From assembly GCA_025642065.1 (NCBI GenBank), contig JAODUP010000040.1, forward strand, positions 1,872,501 to 1,936,500: 64,000 bases of DNA, in the 5' to 3' direction. Shown piece after piece: positions 14,749-26,096 of this stretch; within the stretch, counting starts at the first letter, position 1; every line of letters begins with the position of its first letter. The stretch is from Paralvinella palmiformis. Lineage: Eukaryota > Annelida > Polychaeta > Terebellida > Alvinellidae. Position numbers and translations under genes: made by a program. The notes under the pieces were generated by a model. That model did not search any database. It worked only from the letters and a program-made list of their open reading frames with translations, and was not told the origin of the DNA.

Positions 14749-17700
14749 CTTGCTTAGAGGGCCTCCTTTGATTTTGAATAATCAGTAAAGGCACTTTATT
14801 AAATATAAATTATTATTATTAATAAGTGCAAAACAAGATTTGATGATAATAATATAATGATAATAAAGTAGGTTCATTACTCTAATGGCTAATTTTGTAT
14901 TATGTATGCCAAAGAGCTGATTTATTTAATCTTAATATGTTTTATTTATAAAGCTCCATGAAATAATTAGTCTTATGTTACTTTTGAAAATAATCATTGT
15001 ATTACAGAACAGAAAAATAGGATAATCTATTTGAGTCACATGACCATCATATGTTTATGTTAATGTTTAAGATTTGGAGTTCAGACCTCATTACATTTTA
15101 TGGAATATTATGATAAAATAAATACTATATAGAGTTTTCATTGTAATAATAACAATAAGAAGAGAAATCAGTATTTACACATGGAGGATCAATATCTTAA
15201 TTCCAGTTTATGAGATTCATTAATTAATTTTTTTTTTTATTAACTTAAAACATACAAATGGTACCCTTTTATTATCTTTGTTTCATCACCAACAGAATCC
15301 AATTTTAAATTGAATACTTGTTCACGTCTGAGAAGTGGTATTTCTGTTAATAGTATTAAAAATACTACTCAAACTTTTTTTGCCATTATAAATTGATCCA
15401 GTTGTTTGTTGTTGGGTGCTAGAGTGGAAGTTAACTGTAGCATAATTATTTTCAGCCTTATGGAGTACTGAAGCTAAACTGTTCATGGGGTATCATGATA
15501 ACAGCTTCACACAATCCTAAACAAGATAACGGATACAAGGTTTGCACTACATTGTAAATAGTTGTGAATTTTATTTGAAATTTATTGAGGAGTATTTAAA
15601 AAAGTGTACTTGTGTGTAATGACCAGGTGGTTAAAATGTGTGTCATATTGTTATGATTTCATGTTTCCTAGGTATACTTTGAAAATGGTGCTCAGGTAAG
15701 TATTTATTGTTTTGGATATCACCTTTTTTACTTTCTATACTGTCTCAGTGTAAAGTTATCTTAGTAATTAGAGTTCTGCTGTTTTTGTTAAATATTTACA
15801 AACTGTTATAGCAGAGCAGCATATACTGCCAAGAAAAATCAAATTACGGGTACACATTGCAGATGTATTGTGTAAACTGTAAATATAAATTGTGAGTTCT
15901 GGTGGCTTACTGCTGGACTAAAAATGAGAAGGTTCTCAGGTAGAATCCACCAATCAGCTGTTAATAATTGACTTTTTAAATGAGCTATAAGTGTATCGCT
16001 GATGTTGGATTCTTGTAGATTATGTTATCAGCAATAGACAATTAGGAATGGTATACTCCATGTATGGGTGAGGGTCTATGTCAGAGGATAAAAACAAGTT
16101 ACGAGTAGACTTCTTAGCTGAAACAAAGACATGAAGGTTTTCAGGGAGTGGTAGCTGTGCTGTAAATAAATAAATAAATTATATATATGTATATGATATA
16201 TATATATATATATATATATATAAATGAAATATAAATAAAATATTGTTACTTGCAAATAAGTGGATAATCAATTTGACACAGTGATTAGAGCACTGTTTTG
16301 TTAATATCCAGGTTGTGGGATTGTTTCAGACCTGTGTTTGTAGGATGTTTCTCTAGGTAGTTGCATCTCAGCTATCTATCCCAGGTGTGACCAGTGCCCA
16401 GGTTGAGCGACTCAAATCGCATCAACTAACAAATAAGTAAACAAGAAGTTATTTAAATCAATCAATCAAATGTTACTAACGTTTAAAGACAATTATTTTT
16501 TAGGTTTGTTATTCAAAGAGTTAGTTAATTAAGACCAGATAAAAGCCTATTGACATGTTTTGTAGATCATCCCACCGCATGATCAGAATATTGCTCAGAG
16601 TATAAATGACAATTTGGAGCCTTGGCCATCTTCTTGGGACCCAAGTATCATTGAGAATAGCCAGCTGAGAACTGATCCATTCCAACAGATCATGGCTGAT
16701 TATATGCAGGATATACAGAAACTATGCTACCACAGGTATCTTCTAGAATACTAACTAAGGTGGTTGGATAGTTAACTATTAATTTACATAACCAAGTATT
16801 TATTTCACGACAAGGAAGCTAATTGCAAATAAATAATACTGTTTGGCAACATTTAGATAGATGCTAAATATCTGTGATTTGATTTGTTTACAGAGAGGAC
16901 AATAAGACTTCTTCTGTTCTGTTTACTTATACTGCCATGCATGGGGTTGGGTATCAGTTTATAGCTGAAGCATTCAAACAGTTTGGTTTCAAACCATGCA
17001 TACCAGTCTTGAAACAGGTAACAATAATGATATTTTCTTGTTTTTCTCAGAAAACAATAAATGTTTTTATTTCTTCATTCTAAAACACTCCCCTTAGAAA
17101 TTTAAATTCATTATTAGACTTAATTGTTTACGGTGGCTTTTTCAAGTAAATAATATTTATCCCTCAATATGACTAACTGTATTTTAGAATTTTAGATATC
17201 TTATGTTAGGATTTTATCATTAAGCAAATCTGAATATCTTCTATTAAGAGTACTTCATTAAATCTTTAAATCTATATTGATATTACTTAGTATCTGCATG
17301 TGGAAAACATGGTGACCACATTCAGTTAATTTGATAACTTAGAACTAGTCAAAACTCACACTGAAACAGTAACTTTTTTCCTAATAAAAGTTGGGCACCT
17401 CTGTGATCTAACTGGTAGCACATTGGTCACAAATCACTCACTACCACCTGAGTTCGAATCTCGGTGAGAGAATATCTGAAGGGTGTTTCATCCTTGACTT
17501 ACCAGTAGCTTCATTACTGTTGGAGGTCGCCCGGTCCATTTAGCCTACCATGTACACACAAGTGGCCATAAAACATCAATCATCATCATCATAATAAAAG
17601 TATCTTCCTTTAGATATATTGTAAATTTGTATGCCATTACCCATCTTTTTTTGGTTTAGCAGATTTATGTTTTTGAAAGATACATTTACTGTTTTCATAA

Positions 17701-20700
17701 TGAATCATAATTTTTATTACAAGGTTGATATGAAGCTAGGTGATTAGCATTATTGAGGAATTAGATTCAGTAAACTGTACTTTGTTCCACAGGTTGATCC
17801 TGATCCAGAATTTCCAACAGTTAAATTTCCAAATCCAGAAGAAGGTAGAAGTGCTCTGGTATGCTATCAGCAGTTGTGCAAAAGTGGATTAAATTTGTAG
17901 ACAAATGATTTCCCATAATTATTATATAAACAACCATTTAAATGCAAACTGATATTGGTGTTATGTTATTTAAGGATTTAGCTATGGAGACGGCTGATCA
18001 GAACAAAAGTACTATAATATTGGCTAATGATCCAGATGCAGATAGGCTAGCTTTAGCTGAGAAATTACCAAAGTGAGTGAATATCATCTTATGCTGATAT
18101 TAAGTCTGTGATAGATTAATGGATATTATTAAGTACTGTATATATTCGCGTATAAGTCGACCCCTGGCAGATAAGTCGAGGTCAATTTTTGACCCTGTAA
18201 TTCTTTACTCAGGCATATGCTCACTGTATAAGTCGAGGTCAAGTATTTGCTTAAAATCCCTCAAAATCCGAATCATTGTCGTCATTCGAGAAAAACTGAC
18301 CCAGTCATTTCAAACTCATGGTGTCAGCAAGTGTGTCATAAATATATCAATGTGAATATCAATTTCTTCACCGGAAACGTCACACACACACACGGATTTC
18401 ACTTATGACTAATATAAATAAACAAATAACAGTTTGGTGAAAATGAATCTTAATTTATTGAATAAGGCTGTAGGAAGCAGGGATGTGGCGATTTTGTTCC
18501 AACTATCACTCACACAACACAACTGATTGTAACTTCAATTGGCAAGTGTTATTAATTCTTTGTTTCACAGCACATCTGGAGGTACTGGTAGGTAACAACA
18601 CATGGCTATCAAGTATTATTACATAAAGGCTGACATGTTTGTGAGATCCAAATAACAGTTTGGTGAAAATTAATTGCTCTTTATTGAATAATAATGGTTT
18701 AGTAGGCAGCGATGTGAATATTTGATTCCTCTGACTCTTATTGGACTGAATCCTATAGTGTTGTGTGTCAAGGATGGCTGAAAACATCTTTCCTTCAGCT
18801 GGTAGGAAATATAATGCACGTATGAGTTGAGGTGCTTCTGAGAACTCACTTTTCACTACCCAAAAAAATTGACTTATATGCGAGTATATATGGTAGTTCT
18901 ATGTCCTAAGAGGACACTGCTCTTAATGGCTTAATAATAATGATTAATGATGTGGTATTAATGATGTTTTAGGGTTAATTTAATGGATTCAAAATATAAC
19001 TTGATAATTACAGTACATATAAATAATAATATGGAATGAACTGAATCCTCAGAATGCCACATCTATATAAAATACAGTGTGTGTGCATTTCCAGTATCAG
19101 TTGCCATGGTTGAACTTTTTTTTTAAGAGCCTGTTTTCATAATCATCGTCAACATTTCTATTCTTTATTGTTAGCCTCCCTCTCTACAGTTTAGTGTTTA
19201 AAAATAATTTGAAACCACAAGGCTTCACTTTTTTCCACAATTCTTCAACACCATTTTTCATCATCTTCTGCTCAGTTATCACATAATTTTTGTTTTGATT
19301 GGCGTCCATTATTCATTGTTTAGCTTTCTCTTCCAATGGTCTTCCCTTCAGCAGTGCTGCCACTATATACTTTAAAAAAATATTAAACTTTTGGGGGGGA
19401 ATTTTCACACGTAAATACGTTTTTTTATACTTTTTTTTGCAAAAATAACTCAAGAAATACATTTTGAAAATCTGGTGCTTTGCTAGTCTTTTTTCAGGAG
19501 TGGTATGTTCTATGTTGAGTGAAATGTTTGTAAAGCTCTCTGATCCTGCTGCTCTCAGGTAAGCAACAGGTACTGAAATATGCAGAACAGAGTTCAACAA
19601 TCACAAATCCTCACAACATGGTACACATCACTCCTTGAGGTTGGTCATAAACAGAAAACATTAGTAGGACAAAGGTAATGCATGTCATATGGTTACTATC
19701 ATGGTAAGTTGATGAAAAAACAATCCTTTTTTATACCATCTTTATCCTTTTTGGGCCAGATTGCATCCAGGACTGCTTCATGTATATTATGATTCTAGTA
19801 AATATTTATATGTGCTATTAATTATTTTAGAAAGATTTTAACATGAAAATGTCTTTGTTCATAATTATATATTTCCTGCATGTGTTTTTATTGTTTTTCA
19901 ATTCTTAAAAATAAATAGTCTTGACAACAAAACCAAATTTGGGTTAGAGTACTTAAATAATATGCTAGTAATAGGAGTTTTAAATCCCATGCTTCATAAC
20001 AGTTGTACATGCATATTGCAATTACTGAACATGACCTAGAGAAATCATAATTCTGAGTAGCAGATGATTAACACTATACAATTCCCACTGATATACCAGT
20101 AGCTGATGGAATGAATGGGTTACTGTGGAAATGAAGTATGATAATACAAATTTTGTACTTGCAATGTTAATTGAGGAACACAACTTAGACACTGCATGAC
20201 CATTATGTAGTGAATATCTTTATTCTATCATATGACTGGCATGTGCGTATTGATTACTTAACACCTGTCATGTAATCTCTATTAGCTGAATCAACTTAAC
20301 ATACAGCTAATCACTAGCAGGATTTTCATTTTATTTTCAATAGCGGGCAGTGGTACTTGTACACTGGTAATGAAATGGGTACATTATTGTGTTGGTGGAT
20401 GTCACATCTGTACAACAAGTACCATCCCTACCTGATGGGTAAGGGTTATAATATGCTGATAAATACCCTTAGTTTGGTTATATTATGAATTTCTGTTTAA
20501 CATTCAGTTTCTTTATTATACTGATCCTTTAAGATTTGGCTGACTAGTAAAATTGTTTGTTTTCATTTATGCCTAATAGTTATGAAAGAAAGTTATTTTA
20601 TTTCTACATTGTAGCTTTGTCTTTTTGGTTTTGTGGTACTGTGCATTTAATTTAGTTCCAGGTTTGGTTATATACTGTGCTTGTTACACTAACATCTGGT

Positions 20701-23700
20701 TGTCATTTAGCTGTTAAATTGTTTTTGTGCATGTGTTCCTCTATGTTGGCGTTTGTATCTGGTATTGACTTCTGAAACTGTTGTGTATGTGTAGACCTTG
20801 AAAGCTGATAATGACAAAGCACAATTCAGTGCCATAGATTAGCTGGTATTACACACCATGTGATTCATAGTTTTTTTTTAAATCATAAGCTTCAATTATG
20901 TTCTAGATTATATCTGCTGTATTTGCCTTATAAGTTGTAAATGAATACCTGGCAGAGGGCATTGACTGTTTGTGGGTTAAAAGATCTTGATTTGAGTCTG
21001 GCAATAACTGAACATTACAATATGTAAAAATGTTGTTTAAATATAATAAATAATCATAATTGACCAATTAGTGTTTGGGGAGAGGATCAATGACTAACAG
21101 TAACAGAGTGTATTTATTCAGATTTATCAATGAATTGCTCTAAATAATGTTTAAAACTGTGACCTTAACCAGATTTCAGGTGGATATCTGTTGAAGAGTG
21201 TATATATATATACTTAGTCAGAGTTTGTGTTAGATATTTGTGGGAATGTTTTGTTATTCATACTATCCACTTCAGTTCATCATAATCAATCCAGTATAAA
21301 TGACACTTAAACACATCATCTAGTGGCTGAGATGGAGCAAGAACAAACTGATGATGCGACTATATTTTGTATTGGCAGTGGTTCTTGGTACGTGTTCAGT
21401 GGCAATGAAATGGGTGGACTACTGGGGTGGTGGTTCATGTCACAGTATCCTGTCATCCACCCACACCTCTCTGGTAACATTTACTTTTCATCATCTTTTA
21501 GCTAACAGTGCTGTATTGCTGTGTCATTTCAGCTTATGTTGTCTTCCATAAGATTTACTACTAGTTTATGCTGTTGGTTATTGTAGTGTTTGTTATGTTC
21601 ACTTATTTAGGGCTTAAGATATTAAACAGCACTTGTTTATATTTATAAATATATTTAGAATGTAAAAACAAGATGGCATTAATAAATTCTTATGCAATTG
21701 TTTAATATTATAATTTTTAAATATTGAATTTGGAAAAAGTCCACCAAACTACTGTTCAGCAGCAAAGACTTGTGTGAATATATATTCTTATATGAAATTT
21801 TAAAAGAATACTACACATTTAAAACTACTAATAACAATATTTTATGTAATCATTATCTATGTTATGTTTTAGGGTCAGAATGTTACTGTCTTGCTAGCAG
21901 TGTATCTTCTAGAATATTAAAAACCATAGCAACCAAGCAGGGGTTCAATTTTGAGGTATTCATTGCTGTTTTAATTCAAATAACCATCTACTAATTCAAG
22001 TTAACATTGACTGTGTTAATTTAATTCGTTGTACTACTGCAACTGTGAGATTAGTTGACTTGCCAACTTCGTTTTACCAACAGGAGACATTAACTGGCTT
22101 CAAGTGGATGGGAAATAAGGCAGTGGAGTTGATGAAGAAAGGAAAACATGTTTTCTTTGCATTTGAAGAAGCAATAGGTTTGGTTTTATTTGGTCTCAAA
22201 TATGGCACAATTATTATGTTACTGTTTATAACTATTTATGTTAACACTTAATGTTACTGTTAATTTTTTACAATCACCTTTCTTAATTACCAAACTTAAA
22301 TAATTATTTATTAATGTTTGATTTATCTTGATAAATATCCCATTTTAAGTAATGTAGTGCTTTTCTGAAAATAATAATTGCTTATTCTTATTGAAATGAA
22401 TAAAATATTTGAGTACCATATTTACTCGTGTATAAGTCGCACCCGCATATAAGACACACCTGTTTCTAGGACCAATAAGCCCACCCCACCCCACCCCCCA
22501 AGATTCGAAGATGCACTAAAATCAGCAAGTTATCAACAATATTTATTCAGAACCCAAAAATTCATCATCATCACTCTCTTCTGTTTGTATATCATCATAC
22601 ATGTTGTTGCCTTCTTCGTCTGAGTCAGTGTTGGATTTCTTGCTGCTGTTCAGCCCACACTACATCACCTTCCATGCCATCTGAATCATTGCTGGTAAAG
22701 CACTTCTTGAACTATTTGGTAATGATGGCGGGGTCGATTTAATCCCACCGTGTGATGAGAGTTAACAACAGCTGTTTCAGGTTGCCTGCTGTTGTGGGTT
22801 CATTTCTGTAATGCTGTTTGAAGTAGTTTATTAATAGTTCCCATGTGCCAGTTTTGGAAGTAATTAACAGTGTGTTTGCTGTAATCATTTTCCTTTGATG
22901 TGGCTTTTATGGTCTTTCTTTGCATGGCCTCATTTACCATTCCGTTCAATTACATACACTCACATATTTCGATTGTAATGTCATGTCCGTGATCACGTCA
23001 CTAATTAAACCATCGGATTAAATAATCATGGCAATTATCACGATTAAATTTGGCTTTGAAAGACAACAGAGGAAACACACCTAATAAATTTGTTTATTGT
23101 TCATATATTCATTATTAAAGTTCCAAAAGCACTTTTAATTGTATATCCCCCTAAATTATGCCAAATATTACCTTCCCTTTTCGTCTGACCTGCATATAAG
23201 TCGCACTCGATTTTGGTGTCGAATTTGGGGTATAAAAAGTGTGACTTATATGTGAGTATATACAGTATTTAGCCCAGAAATCGATGCATGGACTATTATA
23301 ACTATAAAAATATGCAGTAACCTATTTTTGCCAGAACATGTTCACCAATACAGCTCCAAGTTGTGTTATATCCTCTTGAACCAGGTTTCATGTGTGGCAC
23401 AACTGTATTAGACAAAGATGGTATCAGTGCTGCTATGGTCATGGCCGAGATGGTTACACAACTGGCAAAACAGAGCATTACTGTTAAGCAACAATTGGAT
23501 AACATCTATGCAAAGTACAAGTCTGCTTTTTTCATTGTGATAATATCAAGATTAAATTGATTTTTTTCATGTTTCTTTACTGTGCATTCCTGAATTTACA
23601 CATCAGTCTGTTCCCAATATATAGTATATTCAATATTTTTATATTTCATTATGAAAACAGTTCTTTGTGCTTTTATGATGTGTAAATTTGTCTTTTTATC

Positions 23701-24989
23701 AGTGATTAATTACAAATTGTGTTATTCTTTCAAAAGCCATTTGTAAATTTCCAATAATTTGCTAATATTTTATCCTACTGGTTATACTGTTTTATTTTTT
23801 TTAAATTTAGTTAAAAGATATTTCATATAACCATCTAGTATTATAATTCATTTCAGATATGGATATCATATTTCAAACAATTCATATTTCATCTGTCACA
23901 ATGATGAAACTACAAGAAGGATATTTGATAGGTTGAGGAACTATGATGGACCTAACAAGGTTAGAAAAGCTGATCCAACAACTTACACAGATAGGTTTCT
24001 AACTTATTTATATGTTTTCAGATGTGTTCCTTAACAATACTAATTAGTGTTATCTGTTCTATGCAGCATGTTATTCTTCAATCCCATTTCAGTATCCTAC
24101 CAGGTGTGGTCAATATGCCATAAAGTATATCCGTGATTTAACCACTGGTTATGATAACAGTCAGCCTGACTGCAAGGCGGTATGTTATAGTAAAACTTAT
24201 TAGCTAGAGGAATGTTAGCATATTGTTAGTAATACAGACTTCACACAGAGACCAGTTCCTTTTTAATACTGTGCTATTTTGGAGAACAGTAACTAATAAA
24301 TAACTAAACTGGTTGATACATTGTTATTTAACAGGTTCTGCCCATTAACAAGACTAGTCAGATGATAACATTTATTTTTGATAATGGTTGTATTGCTACA
24401 ATGAGAACAAGTGGCACTGAACCAAAGATCAAGTATTATACAGAGTTCTGTGCTGATCCTAACAAACAGTGAGTCTGTATACATGTAATTTATAGTAGTC
24501 AAAACTAAAGAGCAGTTATCAGTGCTTTATAAGCTTCCTTACATTGAAACATGGTAATCTTTGTAACATAGCAACGGTCAAGAAATAAATTGTAGCCTTA
24601 TTTATGAACATCTCAGTCAGTGAGCTAAAATTAGTTAATATCATCCTTGTTGGGATATGCAACATGAGATGATGAGTAAAGATATCTTCAAATATAACTG
24701 GAAATATCCATCCTATAAAAAACATTTATGTACACAATTAAGGTATTGAAAAAAAGTTGTTTAATAAAATGATTGATGGGCTGCATAATGATGGATTCTG
24801 ACCTGGCCATGGAAAATATTAAGAAAATATTCAGATTGATGGAATAATAATAAAAATGTCAACATCATTCCTCTTTCTTGCAGCCAAGACCGTGAAGCTG
24901 TTGTAAAGCAGTTGGAGAATGTGGTGGATGCCCTTATAATGCACTTTTTTGAACCAGATAAGAATAAACTCATCTATAGAACATCATAA
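8705..24989 (+). CDS. PGM2: PGM2-family phosphopentomutase / phosphoglucomutase (5' end missing)
   Basis: Alpha-D-phosphohexomutase family, PGM2/PGM2L1 branch: cytosolic interconversion of ribose-1-P/ribose-5-P and glucose-1-P/glucose-6-P, or glucose-1,6-bisphosphate synthesis. Coding exons: 8705-8804, 8908-8975, 9855-9943, 12737-12821, 15456-15539, 15672-15695 (24-nt microexon), 16566-16735, 16894-17017, 17793-17858, 17975-18072, then 20344-20438 or 21379-21473, 21873-21955, 22084-22177, 23385-23514, 23857-23959, 24093-24179, 24335-24468, 24884-24989. Using one alternative exon the sum is 1740 nt (579 aa plus stop); human PGM2 is about 612 aa, so about 30 N-terminal residues are missing. Seen: [14 protein letters not shown]; active-site [13 protein letters not shown] with the phosphoserine; metal loop NDPDADR; sugar loop [20 protein letters not shown]; phosphate-binding [10 protein letters not shown]. 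All catalytic loops are intact. The first exon (residues before NERTR) was not found in 1-8700 and may lie left of the window. PGM2 versus PGM2L1 cannot be decided because invertebrates often have a single ancestral copy. Confidence 0.95.
10411..10590 (+). mobile_element. tRNA-derived SINE, family B (PGM2 intron)
   Basis: A box TGGTCTAGCGGTAGCG and a B-box-like GTTTGAATCTC, then a body GAAGGGTGTTTCAT, TTGGAGGTCGCTCGACCCAT and a TAAAACATCAATCATC tail. The common tail links all family B copies. Confidence 0.85.
10827..11750. mobile_element. TIR element 4 (PGM2 intron)
   Basis: The left end GTCCCGGCCATTAAGC and right end (reverse-complemented) GTACCGTCCATTAAGC match at 14 of 16, with TACTG-like outer bases. 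Length is about 0.92 kb. The interior has no coding signal. Confidence 0.6.
12961..13884. mobile_element. TIR element 3 (PGM2 intron)
   Basis: The left end TGTAATCTTCCATGTATAAC and right end (reverse-complemented) TGTAATCTTCCGTTTATAAC are inverted, followed by GCAC in both. Length is 924 bp. The 60-codon frame inside it shows no known domain. It is a non-autonomous DNA transposon of unassigned family, similar in style to elements 1 and 2. Confidence 0.65.
16268..16425 (+). mobile_element. tRNA-derived SINE, family C (PGM2 intron)
   Basis: GTGATTAGAGCACTG and GGTTGTGGGATTGTTTC are decayed A and B boxes. GTTTGTAGGATGTTTCTC follows, shared with 1436-1510. Confidence 0.55.
17392..17595 (+). mobile_element. 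tRNA-derived SINE, family B (PGM2 intron)
   Basis: CTAACTGGTAGCACATTGG with B box GAGTTCGAATCTC, the family B body, and a (CAT)n tail at 17578-17592. Full length. Confidence 0.85.
18134..18895. mobile_element. Tigger/pogo-like TIR element 1 (PGM2 intron)
   Basis: Termini are inverted repeats of about 25 bp (TACTGTATATATTCGCGTAT at the left; TACCATATATACTCGCATAT when the right end is reverse-complemented), each followed by AAGTC. TA flanks fit Tc1/mariner target duplication. The terminal sequence is shared with 22414-23267. No intact transposase is present. Confidence 0.75.
20344..20438 (+). CDS. PGM2: PGM2 alternative exon A (sugar-binding loop, variant 1)
   Basis: Acceptor ...caatag and donor gtaagg bound a 95-nt exon entered in phase 2 and left in phase 1. 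It reads [19 protein letters not shown] then [13 protein letters not shown]. It supplies the domain-3 sugar-contact motif GNEMG. It has exactly the length and phases of 21379-21473, and 95 is not a multiple of three, so including both or neither would shift the frame. GQW, TGNE and WWM resemble the PGM2L1-type loop as I recall it; this needs an alignment. Confidence 0.9.
21379..21473 (+). CDS. PGM2: PGM2 alternative exon B (sugar-binding loop, variant 2)
   Basis: Acceptor ...attggcag and donor gtaaca bound a 95-nt exon with the same phases as exon A. It reads [19 protein letters not shown] then [13 protein letters not shown]. About 18 of 33 residues match exon A, and the invariant GNEMG and tandem Trp are kept in both. 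Its VFSGNE-GxLLGWW pattern is closer to canonical PGM2. The longer open frame beginning at 21323 is intronic read-through, because the acceptor at 21377-21378 gives the conserved joint with exon 17975-18072. Confidence 0.9.
22414..23267. mobile_element. Tigger/pogo-like TIR element 2 with transposase remnant (PGM2 intron)
   Basis: The ends TACCATATTTACTCGTGTAT and (reverse-complemented) TACTGTATATACTCACATAT match element 1. On the minus strand at about 22760-22630 a broken frame reads IDPAIITK(stop)[13 protein letters not shown] then [12 protein letters not shown], the C-terminal pogo/Tigger transposase pattern (FKKCgISNxxDGxED). An acidic DDDEF-like end follows. This links the terminal-repeat family to Tigger-type elements. 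Confidence 0.75.
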
Positions 24990-26096
24990 AGATGGAGTTG
25001 GTCATTTCTATTTTGGTTGCATAGAACTCAGTGCTGGCAAAATCCAAGATAGGTATTGTGTTCTTCAGCAAGGGGTAATATTTATTGTATGGTTGTTGAT
25101 TTTTAATCTTGTTACCTCAGACTTTGTACTTAATTATTAGATGGGAATATGTTGTCACCTATAAAGATTTTTAAGACTTGAGTGAATGTATATTCATTAA
25201 GATAATTTTTGTAGAAGTATTTCTGGGTTTGTTAAGATATCGCATTTAATCAGTTTAGTATAAAGTGTAAGCTTTGTTTAGGAATGTGTTTGAATGGAAA
25301 TTGTTCATTATATTATATAATAAAATTGAATGAATTTATAGCTGGATGATGACAGTTATTTTAGCAAAGGCATCTCCTACGAATTTAACTAGAAATCTGG
25401 ATTCAACAGTATTATTCTAATCTTATGTCAAGGCATATCATAACCCAGTATGTATGCAAAGGACATTATATATTCTTTCAATATTGTTTTATTTATTTCA
25501 TGAGATCTCTGATTTATATGCATAACTTATGTTTGAAATATAACATCCCCAACTGTAGTTTTAATAGGGAGTTTCTTTTTAATATGAATACATTTTGTAG
25601 GTTTGTTTATATATATATATATATATATATAATTTAATGCAACTATGACATACATCCCTTTAACATTCCCTGCCCAGTGTGTAATTCATATCACAATAAC
25701 CTGTTTCATGTCTATCTGCCTTGCTAAAGGCAGATGTATATTCTTGACAATGGTTTTTGTTAAATTTTGTTGTATTGAATTGACAACTATTATGTGATTT
25801 AATTATATATATTTGACTGTGATCCCATGTTCATTTTATTATTATATACAAATTCTATCTTTCTGGTGCTGGATATACCTAGTTTGATTTGAATAAATGT
25901 CTAAACTTTGATTTATTGTGTTAAAGATGAAACTCCTCTTCGTGTAAACTAAACTGTACATTAAACTGGAATAATATCAGATATTCAATAAAATAAATCA
26001 TTTTAAGATTATAATGTAAAATGATATTGTGTACTTAAAAGATATTAATTTTTTTAACAAAAGGAAAAACAAATATATATCATACCACTGCTGAAG
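24990..26096. other. Convergent PGM2 / MCMDC2 3' flanks
   Basis: About 1.1 kb between two stop codons of opposite strands. It holds a (TA)n tract at about 25608-25632 and AATAAA motifs for both strands. No further gene is seen. Confidence 0.6.
25892..25897 (+). terminator. PGM2: PGM2 candidate polyadenylation signal
   Basis: AATAAA about 900 nt after the PGM2 stop; a second AATAAA pair follows near 25986. AATAAA on the opposite strand (25912-25917 and 25835-25840) may serve MCMDC2, so the two 3' UTRs probably overlap tail to tail. Confidence 0.4.

Noticed and set aside
21323..21505. Methionine-started frame over PGM2 exon B as a separate short gene
   Set aside because: The sequence before 21379 is intron; the exon joins 17975-18072 and 21873-21955 in frame.
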